Assembly: GCA_005502925.1 (NCBI GenBank)
Contig: SCPD01000013.1
Span: 144,291 to 208,290 of the forward strand
DNA: 64,000 nt
Source of the DNA: Rhizobiales bacterium Y(2018)
GTDB taxonomy: Bacteria > Pseudomonadota > Alphaproteobacteria > Rhizobiales > Aestuariivirgaceae
Direction: 5' to 3'
Below are positions 28,468-37,722 of this stretch, piece by piece (the first letter of the stretch is position 1; each line of letters opens with the position of its first letter). The position numbers and the translations under genes were made by a program. The notes beneath the pieces were generated by a model, which worked only from the letters and a program-made list of their open reading frames with translations, was not told the DNA's origin and did not search any database.

Positions 28468-30642
28468 ATGCCCGCGCTCACCCGGCAATCGCGTTTCATC
28501 CTGCAGATCGTCATCGTCGCCGCTCTCGGCTTCGTGGCGCTGCCCTGGTACGGCATCGCCAATGGCTTCTGGTCCTTCACCTGGCTTGGCGCGCCGACCG
28601 AAGCGGCCAATGCGTCGGGCATTCTCCAGGCGCTGCTGCACGGGCGCATCTGGCTCTGGCCGCTGCCGCTTCTGTTGATCATCGCCTTGATCGACGTCTG
28701 GCGCGGCCCGCACGCGCGCGTCATCGCCTGGTGTGGCGGATTGGGGCTCGCTTATCTGCTGCTTCAGGGTTTCGCGATCGGCCTCAAGGGCTGGAATATC
28801 GCCGCATTCGAAGGTCTGTTCGGACCAGTGGCGCCGCAAATGGGGCTCGGCGGTGGCGCTTTCATCGTCGGCAGCGCCTTCCTCCTTTTGCTGTCGGCCG
28901 GCCTGGCGCTCAAGGGCTTCATGCGTGGCGATGTCTTCCTCGTCTCCTCCATCGCCGCCGTCGTCGCTTCGATCGGGCTCTTCGTATTTTATCCGGTGGC
29001 GCTGATCCTCATCGAAGCGGCGCGCGACGCCGACGGCGCCTATGGCGTGGGCGCTCTCATCGGGCGGCTTCTCAATCCGGATATCTGGGCCGTCACCTGG
29101 AACAGCCTGCTCCTCGCCATCGTGGTCGGGCTGCTCACGACCTTGCTCGGCCTGGGCTTTGCGCTTCTCCACAAGCGCACCCAGTTCCGCGCCAAAGGGC
29201 TGCTCCGGCTGCTCGCGATATTGCCCATCATCACGCCGCCCTTCGTGATTGGCCTCGGCATCATCCTGCTCTTCGGGCGCAATGGCATCGCCACCTGGAT
29301 GATGAGCGAATTCCTCGGCATTCCGCCGAGCCGCTGGATCTACGGGTTCTTCGGCCTCGTCCTGGTGCAGACACTGGCCTTCACGCCGATCGCCTATCTG
29401 GTGCTGATTGGCGTAGTCGATGGCATCAGCCCGTCGATGGAAGAGGCGGCGCGTACTTTGCGGGCGGACCGTTGGCGTACCTTCAAGACCGTGACCTGGC
29501 CCTTGATGCGGCCCGGCATCGCCAATGCGTTCCTCATCGGCTTTGTCGAAAGCCTCGCCGATTTCGGCAATCCGCTGGTGCTTGGCGGCAATTTCGACGT
29601 GCTCTCGACCGACATCTTCTTCGCCATCGTCGGGTCCCAGAACGATCCGGGCCATGCCTCGGCGCTGTCGATAGCGCTTCTGTTCCTCACTCTGTCCGCC
29701 TTCGTCCTGCAGCGGCAATGGATCGGCAAGAAGGTCTATACGACGATTTCCGGCAAGGGCGATTCCGGCCTGCCGGCGCCTCTGCCCGATGGCGTGAGAC
29801 GGCTCGTCTATTGGACGACGGTGCCCTGGCTCGCTTTCACGATCCTGCTTTACGGCATCATCCTAGTCGGCGGCTTCGTGAAGTCGCTCGGCATCGACAA
29901 CCGGCCGACGCTTCAGCATTACATCACAGCTTTCGGCATCGATTGGACCGATCACAGCATCCTGTGGAGCGGCCGCGCCTGGCCATCCTTCTTCATTACA
30001 GTTGAGCTCGCGGCCATCGCCGCCCCTATCACCGCGATCATCGGCCTTCTTACCGCTTATCTCCTCAACCGTCAGCGCTTCATCGGCCAGTCGGCATTCG
30101 AATTCATCACCATGCTGAGCTTCGCCATTCCGGGCACCGTGATCGGCGTGAGCTATATCCTCGCCTTCAATGTGCCGCCGATCGAATTGACCGGCACCGG
30201 CCTGATCCTCATCATCTGCTTCGTCTTCCGCAACATGCCGGTGTCGATCCGCGCCGGCCTCGCCACCATGGCGCAGATCGACAAGAGTCTCGATGAATGC
30301 TCCCTGATGCTGCGCCATGGCAGCTTCGCCACCATAAGGCGCGTCGTGCTGCCCTTGCTCAGACCCGCCATCGTCGCGTCGCTGGTCTATGCTTTCGTGC
30401 GCGCCATCACCTCGGTGAGCGCCGTCATCTTCCTGGTCAGTGCGCAATATAACCTCGCCACCGCCTATATTGTCGGGCGGGTCGAGGTCTCGGACTTTGG
30501 TGTCGCCATCGCCTATAGCTCGGTGCTCATCGTCTTCATGCTGCTGGTGATCGGGGTGATCCAATTGGGCGTGGGTGAGAGCCGCCGCGCCGCGCGGCGT
30601 GCGGTGCCGGCCGCTTTGGGAATGGGAGGCGCTACGACATGA
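28468..30642 (+). CDS. FbpB/AfuB-like ABC permease, fused two-domain
   Basis: 724 residues with two permease domains in tandem. The first EAA loop is in EEAARTLRADRWRTFKTVTW (about residue 325), and the second in DECSLMLRHGSFATIRRVVLP (about 610); about 14-16 membrane segments in all, including an unusual hydrophobic N-terminal region of some 180 residues with several segments. One protein supplies both halves of the channel, as in FbpB and AfuB. Overlaps the ATPase gene by ATGA. Confidence 0.88.
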   Translation: MPALTRQSRFILQIVIVAALGFVALPWYGIANGFWSFTWLGAPTEAANASGILQALLHGRIWLWPLPLLLIIALIDVWRGPHARVIAWCGGLGLAYLLLQGFAIGLKGWNIAAFEGLFGPVAPQMGLGGGAFIVGSAFLLLLSAGLALKGFMRGDVFLVSSIAAVVASIGLFVFYPVALILIEAARDADGAYGVGALIGRLLNPDIWAVTWNSLLLAIVVGLLTTLLGLGFALLHKRTQFRAKGLLRLLAILPIITPPFVIGLGIILLFGRNGIATWMMSEFLGIPPSRWIYGFFGLVLVQTLAFTPIAYLVLIGVVDGISPSMEEAARTLRADRWRTFKTVTWPLMRPGIANAFLIGFVESLADFGNPLVLGGNFDVLSTDIFFAIVGSQNDPGHASALSIALLFLTLSAFVLQRQWIGKKVYTTISGKGDSGLPAPLPDGVRRLVYWTTVPWLAFTILLYGIILVGGFVKSLGIDNRPTLQHYITAFGIDWTDHSILWSGRAWPSFFITVELAAIAAPITAIIGLLTAYLLNRQRFIGQSAFEFITMLSFAIPGTVIGVSYILAFNVPPIELTGTGLILIICFVFRNMPVSIRAGLATMAQIDKSLDECSLMLRHGSFATIRRVVLPLLRPAIVASLVYAFVRAITSVSAVIFLVSAQYNLATAYIVGRVEVSDFGVAIAYSSVLIVFMLLVIGVIQLGVGESRRAARRAVPAALGMGGATT

Positions 30643-31709
30643 GCATCGAAGGCCGCTCGGCGGCGGTCAAACTCGAAGCCGTCACCAAGAAATTCGGCGC
30701 CGTGGCGGCGGTCGACACTGTCGATCTGCTGATCGAGCCGGGCACGCTGGTTACCTTGCTCGGGCCCTCGGGCTGCGGCAAGACCACGACCTTGCGGATG
30801 ATCGCCGGGCTCGAGGCGCCGAGCTCCGGCCGCGTCGTCATCGGCGGGAAGGATGTCACGCTGCTGCCGCCCAATGAGCGCGATGTCAGCATGGTGTTCC
30901 AGTCCTACGCACTGTTCCCGCATATGACCGTGATGGAAAACGTCTCCTATGGCTTGCGCGAATCCGAGCTGTCGCGCGCCGCGCAAAAGGCCAAAGCGCG
31001 TGAAGGCCTGGCGCTGGTGGGCCTCGCCGGTTATGACGAGCGCCTGCCGTCGGAACTGTCGGGCGGCCAGCAGCAGCGCGTCGCGGTGGCGCGCGCCCTT
31101 GTTCTCGAGCCGCAGGTTTTGCTCTTCGACGAGCCTTTGTCCAATCTCGACGCGAAATTGCGGCGCAAGATGCGCGAGGATATTCGCGAGATCCAGCTCA
31201 AGCTCGGTCTCACCGCTGTTTATGTGACGCATGACCAGGAAGAGGCGCTCGCCGTCTCCGACAAGATCGTGGTGATGAACAAGGGCCGCATCGCCCAGCA
31301 AGGCACGCCTGCTGATCTCTATGAGCGCCCGGCGGACGCTTTCGTCGCGGATTTCATCGGCAGCGCCAATCTCGTGCCGGCCGAGATCGTCGCGCGCGAC
31401 CAGGGGCATGTCACGGTGGCGCTGGGCCTGGCGAAGCTCGTGCTGCGCAACACCGGCATCGCCGGCGACAAGGTCTTTTTGGTCATCCGGCCGAGCGGTG
31501 TGACGCTGGACGGCGAGGCCGGCAAGACGGGAACATTGCCGGCAAAGGTGGCGCGCGCCACCTATCTGGGCTCGCATTGGGAATATACGCTCGAGGCCGC
31601 CGGCCAGCCGATCTTCGTGACCCAGCCGGTCGGCAAACGTTTCGCCGCCGGCACGCATGTCCAGATGGAGCTCGATACGAGCCAGCTGGCTTTGGTCGCG
31701 CGTCCGTAA
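30639..31709 (+). CDS. FbpC/AfuC-like ABC ATPase with C-terminal TOBE domain
   Basis: 356 residues. Walker A GPSGCGKTT near 43, Q-loop MVFQSYALFPHMT, signature LSGGQQQRVAVARAL near 140, Walker B VLLFDEPLSNLDAKL, then a TOBE-type C-terminal domain with VFLVIRPSGVTLDG. It energises the permease at 28468. This class (PotA/FbpC/UgpC) covers iron, polyamine and sugar phosphate uptake. The ATGA overlap shows the three genes form one operon. Confidence 0.9.
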   Translation: MSIEGRSAAVKLEAVTKKFGAVAAVDTVDLLIEPGTLVTLLGPSGCGKTTTLRMIAGLEAPSSGRVVIGGKDVTLLPPNERDVSMVFQSYALFPHMTVMENVSYGLRESELSRAAQKAKAREGLALVGLAGYDERLPSELSGGQQQRVAVARALVLEPQVLLFDEPLSNLDAKLRRKMREDIREIQLKLGLTAVYVTHDQEEALAVSDKIVVMNKGRIAQQGTPADLYERPADAFVADFIGSANLVPAEIVARDQGHVTVALGLAKLVLRNTGIAGDKVFLVIRPSGVTLDGEAGKTGTLPAKVARATYLGSHWEYTLEAAGQPIFVTQPVGKRFAAGTHVQMELDTSQLALVARP

Positions 31710-31871
31710 CACATAATCTTCCGTAGGGTTATGTCGCGTCGATTCAATCCAGAATGGCGTTCGTGATGCCCGCTGTGGTTGAATTAAAACGGATCATCTG
31801 ATTTTTCGTTGACCCCGTATCCGGCCCGGGCCTATTCCTGAACGATCTCTGGGGCACGACTGGGCGACACT

Positions 31872-34800
31872 ATGAAATCGAAGAACCTTTTCCGCCGTCA
31901 TCTGGCTGTGACGACGATTCTCACCGTTGCGCCGTTCTTCGGTTATGGCCGCCAGGCCTATGCCGCTTGCGATCCGACGGCGCCGGGTTCTTCGACGATC
32001 CTGTGCAGCGGCGCCAATGCGGCGACCGTCACGATCATCAATGTCGACAACGCCAATGTCTCGACCGCGCCCGGCTTCGGTGTCGATGCGCCCGGAGATG
32101 GCGTCCATATCAACGGCTTTGGCCATATCCAGTTCACCGACACCAATGCCTCGACGATCAAGGGTGGAACGGGCGCCGGCATCATCGCCTATTCGCAAGG
32201 CGGTGCTGGCGGGAAGCCGGCGGCAATCACGATCTCGACCAATGGAGACGTGACCGGTGGGCGCAATGGCATCAAGGCCATGAATTATGGCGGCGGTGAT
32301 ATCTCGATCACCGCCGATGGTAAGGTCACGGCGACCAATGGCGATGGCATCTACGCCTATAATGCCGGCACCGACGGGCGGGTGACCGTCACCACCGGTG
32401 CGGGAAGCGAAATCACCGGCAACAATGACGGCATCGACGTCCGTGATTTCGGCGGCGGCGACACGGAGATCATCGCCAATGGCAAGGTCACCGGAACACT
32501 TGGCGATGGCATCGTCGCGCATAATACGCCCGAGGGCGGCAATCTGACCATCACCACGGGTGTGGGAAGCGAAGTCGGCGGCGGCGACCGCGGCATCGAA
32601 GCCAATAATTTCGGTCTCGGCAGCGATCTCAGTATCACAGTCGATGGCGTGGTCACCGGAAAAGATGGCGTGTTTGCCGTCAATTCGCAGTTCAGCCGGA
32701 ACCTGACGATCACCGTGGGCGCGGATAGCGAGATAGAGGGAACCAGTCGCGGCATCAGAGCCGAGAACAATGGCACCGGCGATCTCCTGATCACCGTCGC
32801 CGGCCGCGTCACGGGCCAATCCAGCACCGCCGTTCGTGCGGTAAACTCTGGGAATAGCAACAATATAACGATCGTCACGGCCGTTGGGAGTGAGATCGTC
32901 GCGATGATGGACGAAGATTACAACGGGGGTAACGGGCTTTCCGCCTCGAACTATGGCCGCGGCAACCTCGACATCACGGTCAACGGCGATGTCACGAGCG
33001 AGCGTCATCATGGCATATACGCGTTCAACTATTATGGCAGCGGTGACCTCAAGATCACCGTCGGCGCCGAGAGCACGGTCAGGGCCGACTATAACGGCAT
33101 CGATGCCACCAATTTCGGCACCGGCAATCTCGACATCGCCGTCGATGGCACGGTCATCTCGGAGTACGGACTCGCCGGCGTTGTCGCCCTCAACTGGAGC
33201 ACAGAGGGCGGCGACTTGACCGTCGCGACCGGCGCGGGCAGCGTCATTAGCGCAAATCACCGCGGCATCATGGCCAAGGATTATGGCGCGGGTAGCCTCA
33301 ACGTCTTTGTCAATGGCGAGGTCACGGGCCGCGATTCTGGCAGTGGTATCTACACCGAGAATTTTCGCGGTGGTGAAACGAATATCGTTATCGGTACCCC
33401 GGGACTGGTGCAGGGCGCCTATGCCGGGATCGAGGCGTCATCCGGCTCGGGTCAAGCGATCGCGATCACGAATTTCGGCACGGTGCGCAACATTTCCGGC
33501 GCGGCCGGGGATCTCGCCATTAAGACGATCGATGGCCGCACGACGCTCGCCAATAACGGCCGCATCATCGGCAGGGTCGTGTTCGGTACATATGACGACG
33601 TGTTCAGCAACAATGGAAGCTGGACGGTCGGCGCGGGGGATGATGAAGACGACATCACGACATTTGGCGACGGCGACGATACGCTGAACAACCGTGGCAT
33701 CCTGATCACCGCCTCTGATGCGGAAAGTGACGAGACGACCACCATCGAAGCACTCGAAACCTTCAATAATGCCGGCGCGATTTCCCTCTCGGACGGCGCT
33801 GCCGGTGACAGGCTCGATATCGCTGGCGACGTGCTCTTCAACGGTATGGGCGGCAGGCTCGTGGTCGACGCCGAACTGAATGAGGTTGGCACAGCGGACA
33901 GGCTGGTCATCAACGGCACGCTCGCCGGCGTGACCAAGGTCTCCGTCAAGGCGGTTGGCGCCATGGGGACGAACAGCGAAGGCATCACCGTGGTCGAGGT
34001 CAATGGCGATTCCAGCAACGGCGACATCACGCTGGACGAAGGCTCGCGCAATATGGGCCTCTTCGCCTGGGGTATGCGGCGCAATGCCGAGGACAGCGAC
34101 CTGTTCGAACTCTACAGCTCGGGCCTCGGCGCCGGCGCTTATGAATTCGCTGGCGGCTTCACCGCCGCGCAGGATGTCTGGTTCCAATCGCTGGGCACGT
34201 TGCAGCAGCGCCAGGCGGATCTGCGCGCGACGATCGCCGGAATGCAGGTGACGCCGGTCGCCGATTTCAGCGAGCCGGTGGCGCCGACCGTGGCGGGACG
34301 TGCAATGCCGGGCTTCTGGTTCAAGGCGCTCGGCGCCTATCTCGAACGCGATGCCGAGGAGAATGGGGTCACGCTCGACCGCCGCCAGACGATCATTGGC
34401 GGCCTCGCCGGTCTCGATGTCGGCATGGACCTCGAAGGTCCGGGCGAGACGGCGCTGTTTGGCATTTTCGGCGGTTATCTGACCTCCGATCTCAAATTCA
34501 AGTCGACGAACAGCAAATGGGGTTATGAAGGCCCGAGCATCGGCGCCTATGCGACCTATCTGAACCAGGCCTTCTATGCCGATCTAACGGTGAAGGCGGA
34601 TTTCCTGTCGATCGACATCGACGCCGATGATCTGGCGCCAAGCACCGGCGAGGCCGATACCAAGGGCTTCAATCTCGGCGGCCAGATCGATGCCGGCTAC
34701 AAGATCGGCCTCGATCATGGCCTCTTCGTCGAGCCGCAAGCCTCGCTGACGGTTCTTCACACCGAGATCGACGATATCGACGACATATTGGGCGGCGCGG

Positions 34801-35129
34801 TCGAATTCGACGATGAGACGAGCGTCAGAGGCCGGCTCGGCGCGCGCCTTGGCTATGAATTCACCGACAGCGCTGCGTTGGTCTATTCGTCCGACATGAC
34901 CGCGAGCGTCTGGCAGGAATTCAATGGCAGCAATGGTGCCACGATCCTGGCGCCCGACTTCGCGGCGGCCGGTGTGTCGGACGACACGATCGGAACTTTC
35001 GGTGACCTGTCGGTCGGTTTCAGCGTGACGAGCCCTGAAGGCTGGTCGAGCTTCCTGCGCGGGAATTGGCAATTCGCCGAGGATTTCGACGCGCTGAGCG
35101 CCAGTGCCGGGCTGCGCTACGCATGGTAA
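31872..35129 (+). CDS. autotransporter with repeat-built beta-helix passenger
   Basis: 1085 residues. A signal peptide with an extended basic start (MKSKNLFRRHLAVTT) ends at QAYAAC near residue 34. Residues about 115-540 are built of alternating rungs of about 23 residues, each pair near 46: GDLxITVxGxVTG...GIxAxN followed by LTITTGxGSEI...GIxAxNFG. This is the pattern of a right-handed beta-helix passenger. A linker and a C-terminal autotransporter barrel (about 800-1085) follow, ending in the aromatic YAW as outer-membrane barrels require. Probably a surface adhesin or matrix protein. The 162 bp before it carries a weak inverted repeat ACATAA/TTATGT (31711-31734). Confidence 0.88.
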   Translation: MKSKNLFRRHLAVTTILTVAPFFGYGRQAYAACDPTAPGSSTILCSGANAATVTIINVDNANVSTAPGFGVDAPGDGVHINGFGHIQFTDTNASTIKGGTGAGIIAYSQGGAGGKPAAITISTNGDVTGGRNGIKAMNYGGGDISITADGKVTATNGDGIYAYNAGTDGRVTVTTGAGSEITGNNDGIDVRDFGGGDTEIIANGKVTGTLGDGIVAHNTPEGGNLTITTGVGSEVGGGDRGIEANNFGLGSDLSITVDGVVTGKDGVFAVNSQFSRNLTITVGADSEIEGTSRGIRAENNGTGDLLITVAGRVTGQSSTAVRAVNSGNSNNITIVTAVGSEIVAMMDEDYNGGNGLSASNYGRGNLDITVNGDVTSERHHGIYAFNYYGSGDLKITVGAESTVRADYNGIDATNFGTGNLDIAVDGTVISEYGLAGVVALNWSTEGGDLTVATGAGSVISANHRGIMAKDYGAGSLNVFVNGEVTGRDSGSGIYTENFRGGETNIVIGTPGLVQGAYAGIEASSGSGQAIAITNFGTVRNISGAAGDLAIKTIDGRTTLANNGRIIGRVVFGTYDDVFSNNGSWTVGAGDDEDDITTFGDGDDTLNNRGILITASDAESDETTTIEALETFNNAGAISLSDGAAGDRLDIAGDVLFNGMGGRLVVDAELNEVGTADRLVINGTLAGVTKVSVKAVGAMGTNSEGITVVEVNGDSSNGDITLDEGSRNMGLFAWGMRRNAEDSDLFELYSSGLGAGAYEFAGGFTAAQDVWFQSLGTLQQRQADLRATIAGMQVTPVADFSEPVAPTVAGRAMPGFWFKALGAYLERDAEENGVTLDRRQTIIGGLAGLDVGMDLEGPGETALFGIFGGYLTSDLKFKSTNSKWGYEGPSIGAYATYLNQAFYADLTVKADFLSIDIDADDLAPSTGEADTKGFNLGGQIDAGYKIGLDHGLFVEPQASLTVLHTEIDDIDDILGGAVEFDDETSVRGRLGARLGYEFTDSAALVYSSDMTASVWQEFNGSNGATILAPDFAAAGVSDDTIGTFGDLSVGFSVTSPEGWSSFLRGNWQFAEDFDALSASAGLRYAW

Positions 35130-35136
35130 CTGCCTG

Positions 35137-35180
35137 TTGACATGGGCGACTTGGATATACTATGTTTAATGTATATCCAA
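35137..35180 (+). promoter_or_regulatory. toxin-antitoxin promoter with perfect inverted-repeat operator
   Basis: A -35 TTGACA (35137-35142), 18-bp spacer and -10 TATGTT (35161-35166). TTGGATATAC (35151-35160) and GTATATCCAA (35171-35180) form a perfect 10-bp inverted repeat with a 10-nt spacer that contains the -10 box. This is the expected site for autorepression by the AbrB-type antitoxin at 35191. The ribosome site AAGGAGG overlaps its right end. Confidence 0.75.
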
Positions 35181-35190
35181 GGAGGCAGTT

Positions 35191-35421
35191 GTGCAGGTCG
35201 CAAAATGGGGAAATAGCCTGGCGGTCAGGCTGCCCGCCGCCGTCGTCGAAGCGCTCGAGCTGAAGGAAGGTGACGAGATCGAGATCCATGTCGCCGGAAG
35301 CCGTTCATTCGGCGTAGAACGCGATCGCAGACGGGATCTGGCGTTGGAGCGCATCCGCGCTCTCCGCAAGACGCTTCCGCCGGGATGGCGATTTGATCGA
35401 GAGGATGCGAACAGTCGATGA
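35191..35421 (+). CDS. AbrB/MazE-type antitoxin
   Basis: 76 residues from a GTG with AAGGAGG just upstream. The N-terminal swapped-hairpin domain MQVAKWGNSLAVRLPAAVVE followed by LELKEGDEIEIHV is the SpoVT/AbrB DNA-binding fold of MazE and VapB antitoxins. The C-terminal tail (about 45-76, Arg-rich) would bind and neutralise the toxin. It overlaps the PIN toxin gene by 4 nt and faces the palindromic operator, so autoregulation is likely. Confidence 0.88.
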   Translation: MQVAKWGNSLAVRLPAAVVEALELKEGDEIEIHVAGSRSFGVERDRRRDLALERIRALRKTLPPGWRFDREDANSR

Positions 35422-35831
35422 GTTCTTCCGCGCGGGAGTTCGTCGACACCAATATCGTCGTCTATGCCTTCACTGTCGATCTGCGCGCCGAGAAGGCCCT
35501 GGCGCTTCTCGGCAAGGGATGCATGATCAGCGTCCAGGTCCTGAACGAGTTCGCCAATGTTGCTCGACGCAAGCTTGGAATGAGTTGGGCCGAAGTCGAC
35601 GATGCCTCGGCCTCGATTCGTACACTCTGCCCAACGATCCTGCCGCTGGACATCGATACCCACTTGTTGGCGATGGATATCGCCAAACGACACAAGCTCT
35701 CCGACTTCGACGCTCTCGTCATCGCCGCCGCGTTACAGGGGGGGTGCGAGACGCTTTGGTCCGAGGACATGCATCACGGCCTCATGATCGAGGACCGCCT
35801 TCGGATATCGAATCCGTTCCACGCTCAATGA
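35418..35831 (+). CDS. PIN-domain toxin (VapC-like ribonuclease)
   Basis: 137 residues. The acidic active site of PIN ribonucleases is present: Asp10 in FVDTNIVVYAF, Glu44 in LNEFANVARRK, Asp96/Asp98 in LSDFDALVIAAA and Asp117 in WSEDMHHG. It cleaves RNA (tRNA or rRNA in known VapCs) unless bound by the antitoxin. ATGA overlap with the antitoxin gene couples translation. Confidence 0.9.
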   Translation: MSSSAREFVDTNIVVYAFTVDLRAEKALALLGKGCMISVQVLNEFANVARRKLGMSWAEVDDASASIRTLCPTILPLDIDTHLLAMDIAKRHKLSDFDALVIAAALQGGCETLWSEDMHHGLMIEDRLRISNPFHAQ

Positions 35832-35912
35832 ACGTAGCAGTGCTCTTCGCTCTCCCCGCTGAAGCGCTATCGGATTCACATATCTTCTGAAACGGGGCAA
35901 AGGCAGTGCGTC

Positions 35913-37700
35913 TCACGCAAACAGCTCCGTCTTCGCGAAACGCGTCACGTCGATGAGACCGATGTCGGAGATGCGCAGCTCGGGGATGACCACCAGCGCC
36001 AATAGCGAATGCTGCATATAGGCGTTGTTGAGGCTGCAGCCGCATTGCCGCATCGCGTCGACCATCCGGCCGGCCTTCTCGGCGACGACCTCGGCGCGCT
36101 CGTCCGACATGAGGCCGGCGATCGGCAGCTCGACCAGGGCGAGTACCTTGCCCTTGCTCACCACGACGATGCCGCCGCCCACTTCGCCGAGCTTGTTGGC
36201 GGCGATCGCCATGTCGTCCTTGTTGGTGCCGACGACGATCATGTGGTGGCTGTCATGCGCGACGGTGCTCGCCACCGCACAGTCGGTGTCGTAGCCGAAG
36301 CCCGAGACGAAGCCGTTGGTCACCTGGCCGGTGGCGCGGTGGCGCTCGACCAGCGCGATCTGGCAGACATCCTGGGCGCGGTCCATCTCGACTAGGCCTT
36401 GAGTCACCGTGAGTGAGCGCTCCAGCGCCTTGGTCGGCGCCTGGTTCTCGATGACCCCGATGACGCGGGCTTTCACCTGATTGGCGCCTTTGGGGGCCTC
36501 GATGTCAAAGTCCTTGGCCGTCAGCTTACGGCCCATCTTCACTGTGTCGCGCGCCGAGGCCGGATAGGCATGGGCCGGGATATCGGCGGTGAGTTTGCCG
36601 TTCTCAGCCAGCACCTTGCCATGGGCGATGACCATCTCGACTGGAAGCGCCACGAGATCGGATGTGAGGATGAGATCGGCACGCCGTCCAGGCGTGATCG
36701 AACCCAGTTCACGCTCCAGGCCGAAATGCTGCGCCGTGTTGAGCGTCGCCATCTGGATGGCGGTGATGGGCTTCAAGCCTTGCGCGATGGCATGGCGGAC
36801 CACGCGGTTCATATGGCCGTCCTGGACGAGCGTGCCGGAATGGCTGTCGTCGGTGCACAGGATGAAATTGCGCGGGTCGATGCCGCGCTCGGTCACCGCC
36901 TTGATCTGGGCGGCGACGTCGTACCAGGCGGAGCCCAGCCGGAGCATGGCGCGCATGCCCTGGCGCACCCGGGCGATGGCGTCCTCGACGCGGGTGCCTT
37001 CATGATCATCGGCGGGGCCGCCTGCCACATAACCATGGAAGGGGAGGCCCAGATCGGGCGAGGCGTAGTGGCCGCCCACCGTCTTATGCGCGGCCTGGGT
37101 CGCGGCGATCTCGCCCAGCATCTTCTCGTCTTTGAAGGTGACGCCCGGAAAATTCATCATCTCGCCGAGGCCGATGATATTGGGCCACGCCATCGCTTCC
37201 CGCACTTCGGCGACACCTAAGGAAGCGCCGGCATTTTCGAGGCCGGGCGCGCTCGGCACGCAGCTCGGCATCTGCACGAGCACGTTGATCGGCAAGCCCG
37301 CGGCCTCGTCATGCATCAGCTTGACGCCCGGCAGGCCCAGCACATTGGCGATCTCATGCGGATCGATGAACATCGTCGTGGTGCCATGCGGGATGACGGC
37401 ACGGGCGAATTCGGTCACCGTCACCATGCCGCTTTCGACATGCATGTGGCCGTCGCAGAGGCCGGGCACGAGATAGCGGCCATGTGCCTCGATGACCTTG
37501 GTCTGAGGGCCGATCGCATGTGAGGCGTCTGGTCCCACATAAGCGAAGCGCCCGTCGACGATGGCGATGTCGGTGTCGGGGATGATCTCGCCCGAATGCA
37601 CATTCACCCAGCGGCCCTTGCGGATGACGGTGTCGGCGGGCGAGCGCCCCATCGCGACATCGATGAGCTTGGGGGCGGTGTCGAACCAGGTCTTGGGCAT
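35913..37700 (-). CDS. ade: adenine deaminase
   Basis: 595 residues. The N-terminal metal site PGLCDGHMHVESGMV (HxH), the downstream CTDDSHSGTLVQDGHMNRVV and the C-terminal motif STVAHDSHHMIVVGTN are all typical of bacterial adenine deaminase (Ade). It converts adenine to hypoxanthine, which XdhAB then oxidises. It lies 22 nt after the LysR gene on the same strand and is probably co-transcribed with it. Confidence 0.92.
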   Translation of the reverse strand: MPKTWFDTAPKLIDVAMGRSPADTVIRKGRWVNVHSGEIIPDTDIAIVDGRFAYVGPDASHAIGPQTKVIEAHGRYLVPGLCDGHMHVESGMVTVTEFARAVIPHGTTTMFIDPHEIANVLGLPGVKLMHDEAAGLPINVLVQMPSCVPSAPGLENAGASLGVAEVREAMAWPNIIGLGEMMNFPGVTFKDEKMLGEIAATQAAHKTVGGHYASPDLGLPFHGYVAGGPADDHEGTRVEDAIARVRQGMRAMLRLGSAWYDVAAQIKAVTERGIDPRNFILCTDDSHSGTLVQDGHMNRVVRHAIAQGLKPITAIQMATLNTAQHFGLERELGSITPGRRADLILTSDLVALPVEMVIAHGKVLAENGKLTADIPAHAYPASARDTVKMGRKLTAKDFDIEAPKGANQVKARVIGVIENQAPTKALERSLTVTQGLVEMDRAQDVCQIALVERHRATGQVTNGFVSGFGYDTDCAVASTVAHDSHHMIVVGTNKDDMAIAANKLGEVGGGIVVVSKGKVLALVELPIAGLMSDERAEVVAEKAGRMVDAMRQCGCSLNNAYMQHSLLALVVIPELRISDIGLIDVTRFAKTELFA

Positions 37701-37722
37701 TATAAAGCGTGCTCCTCTTATA

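Noticed and set aside
31794..33260. A 488-codon open frame on the reverse strand across the autotransporter
   Set aside because: It mirrors the passenger repeats of the sense gene and has no start context or family match.
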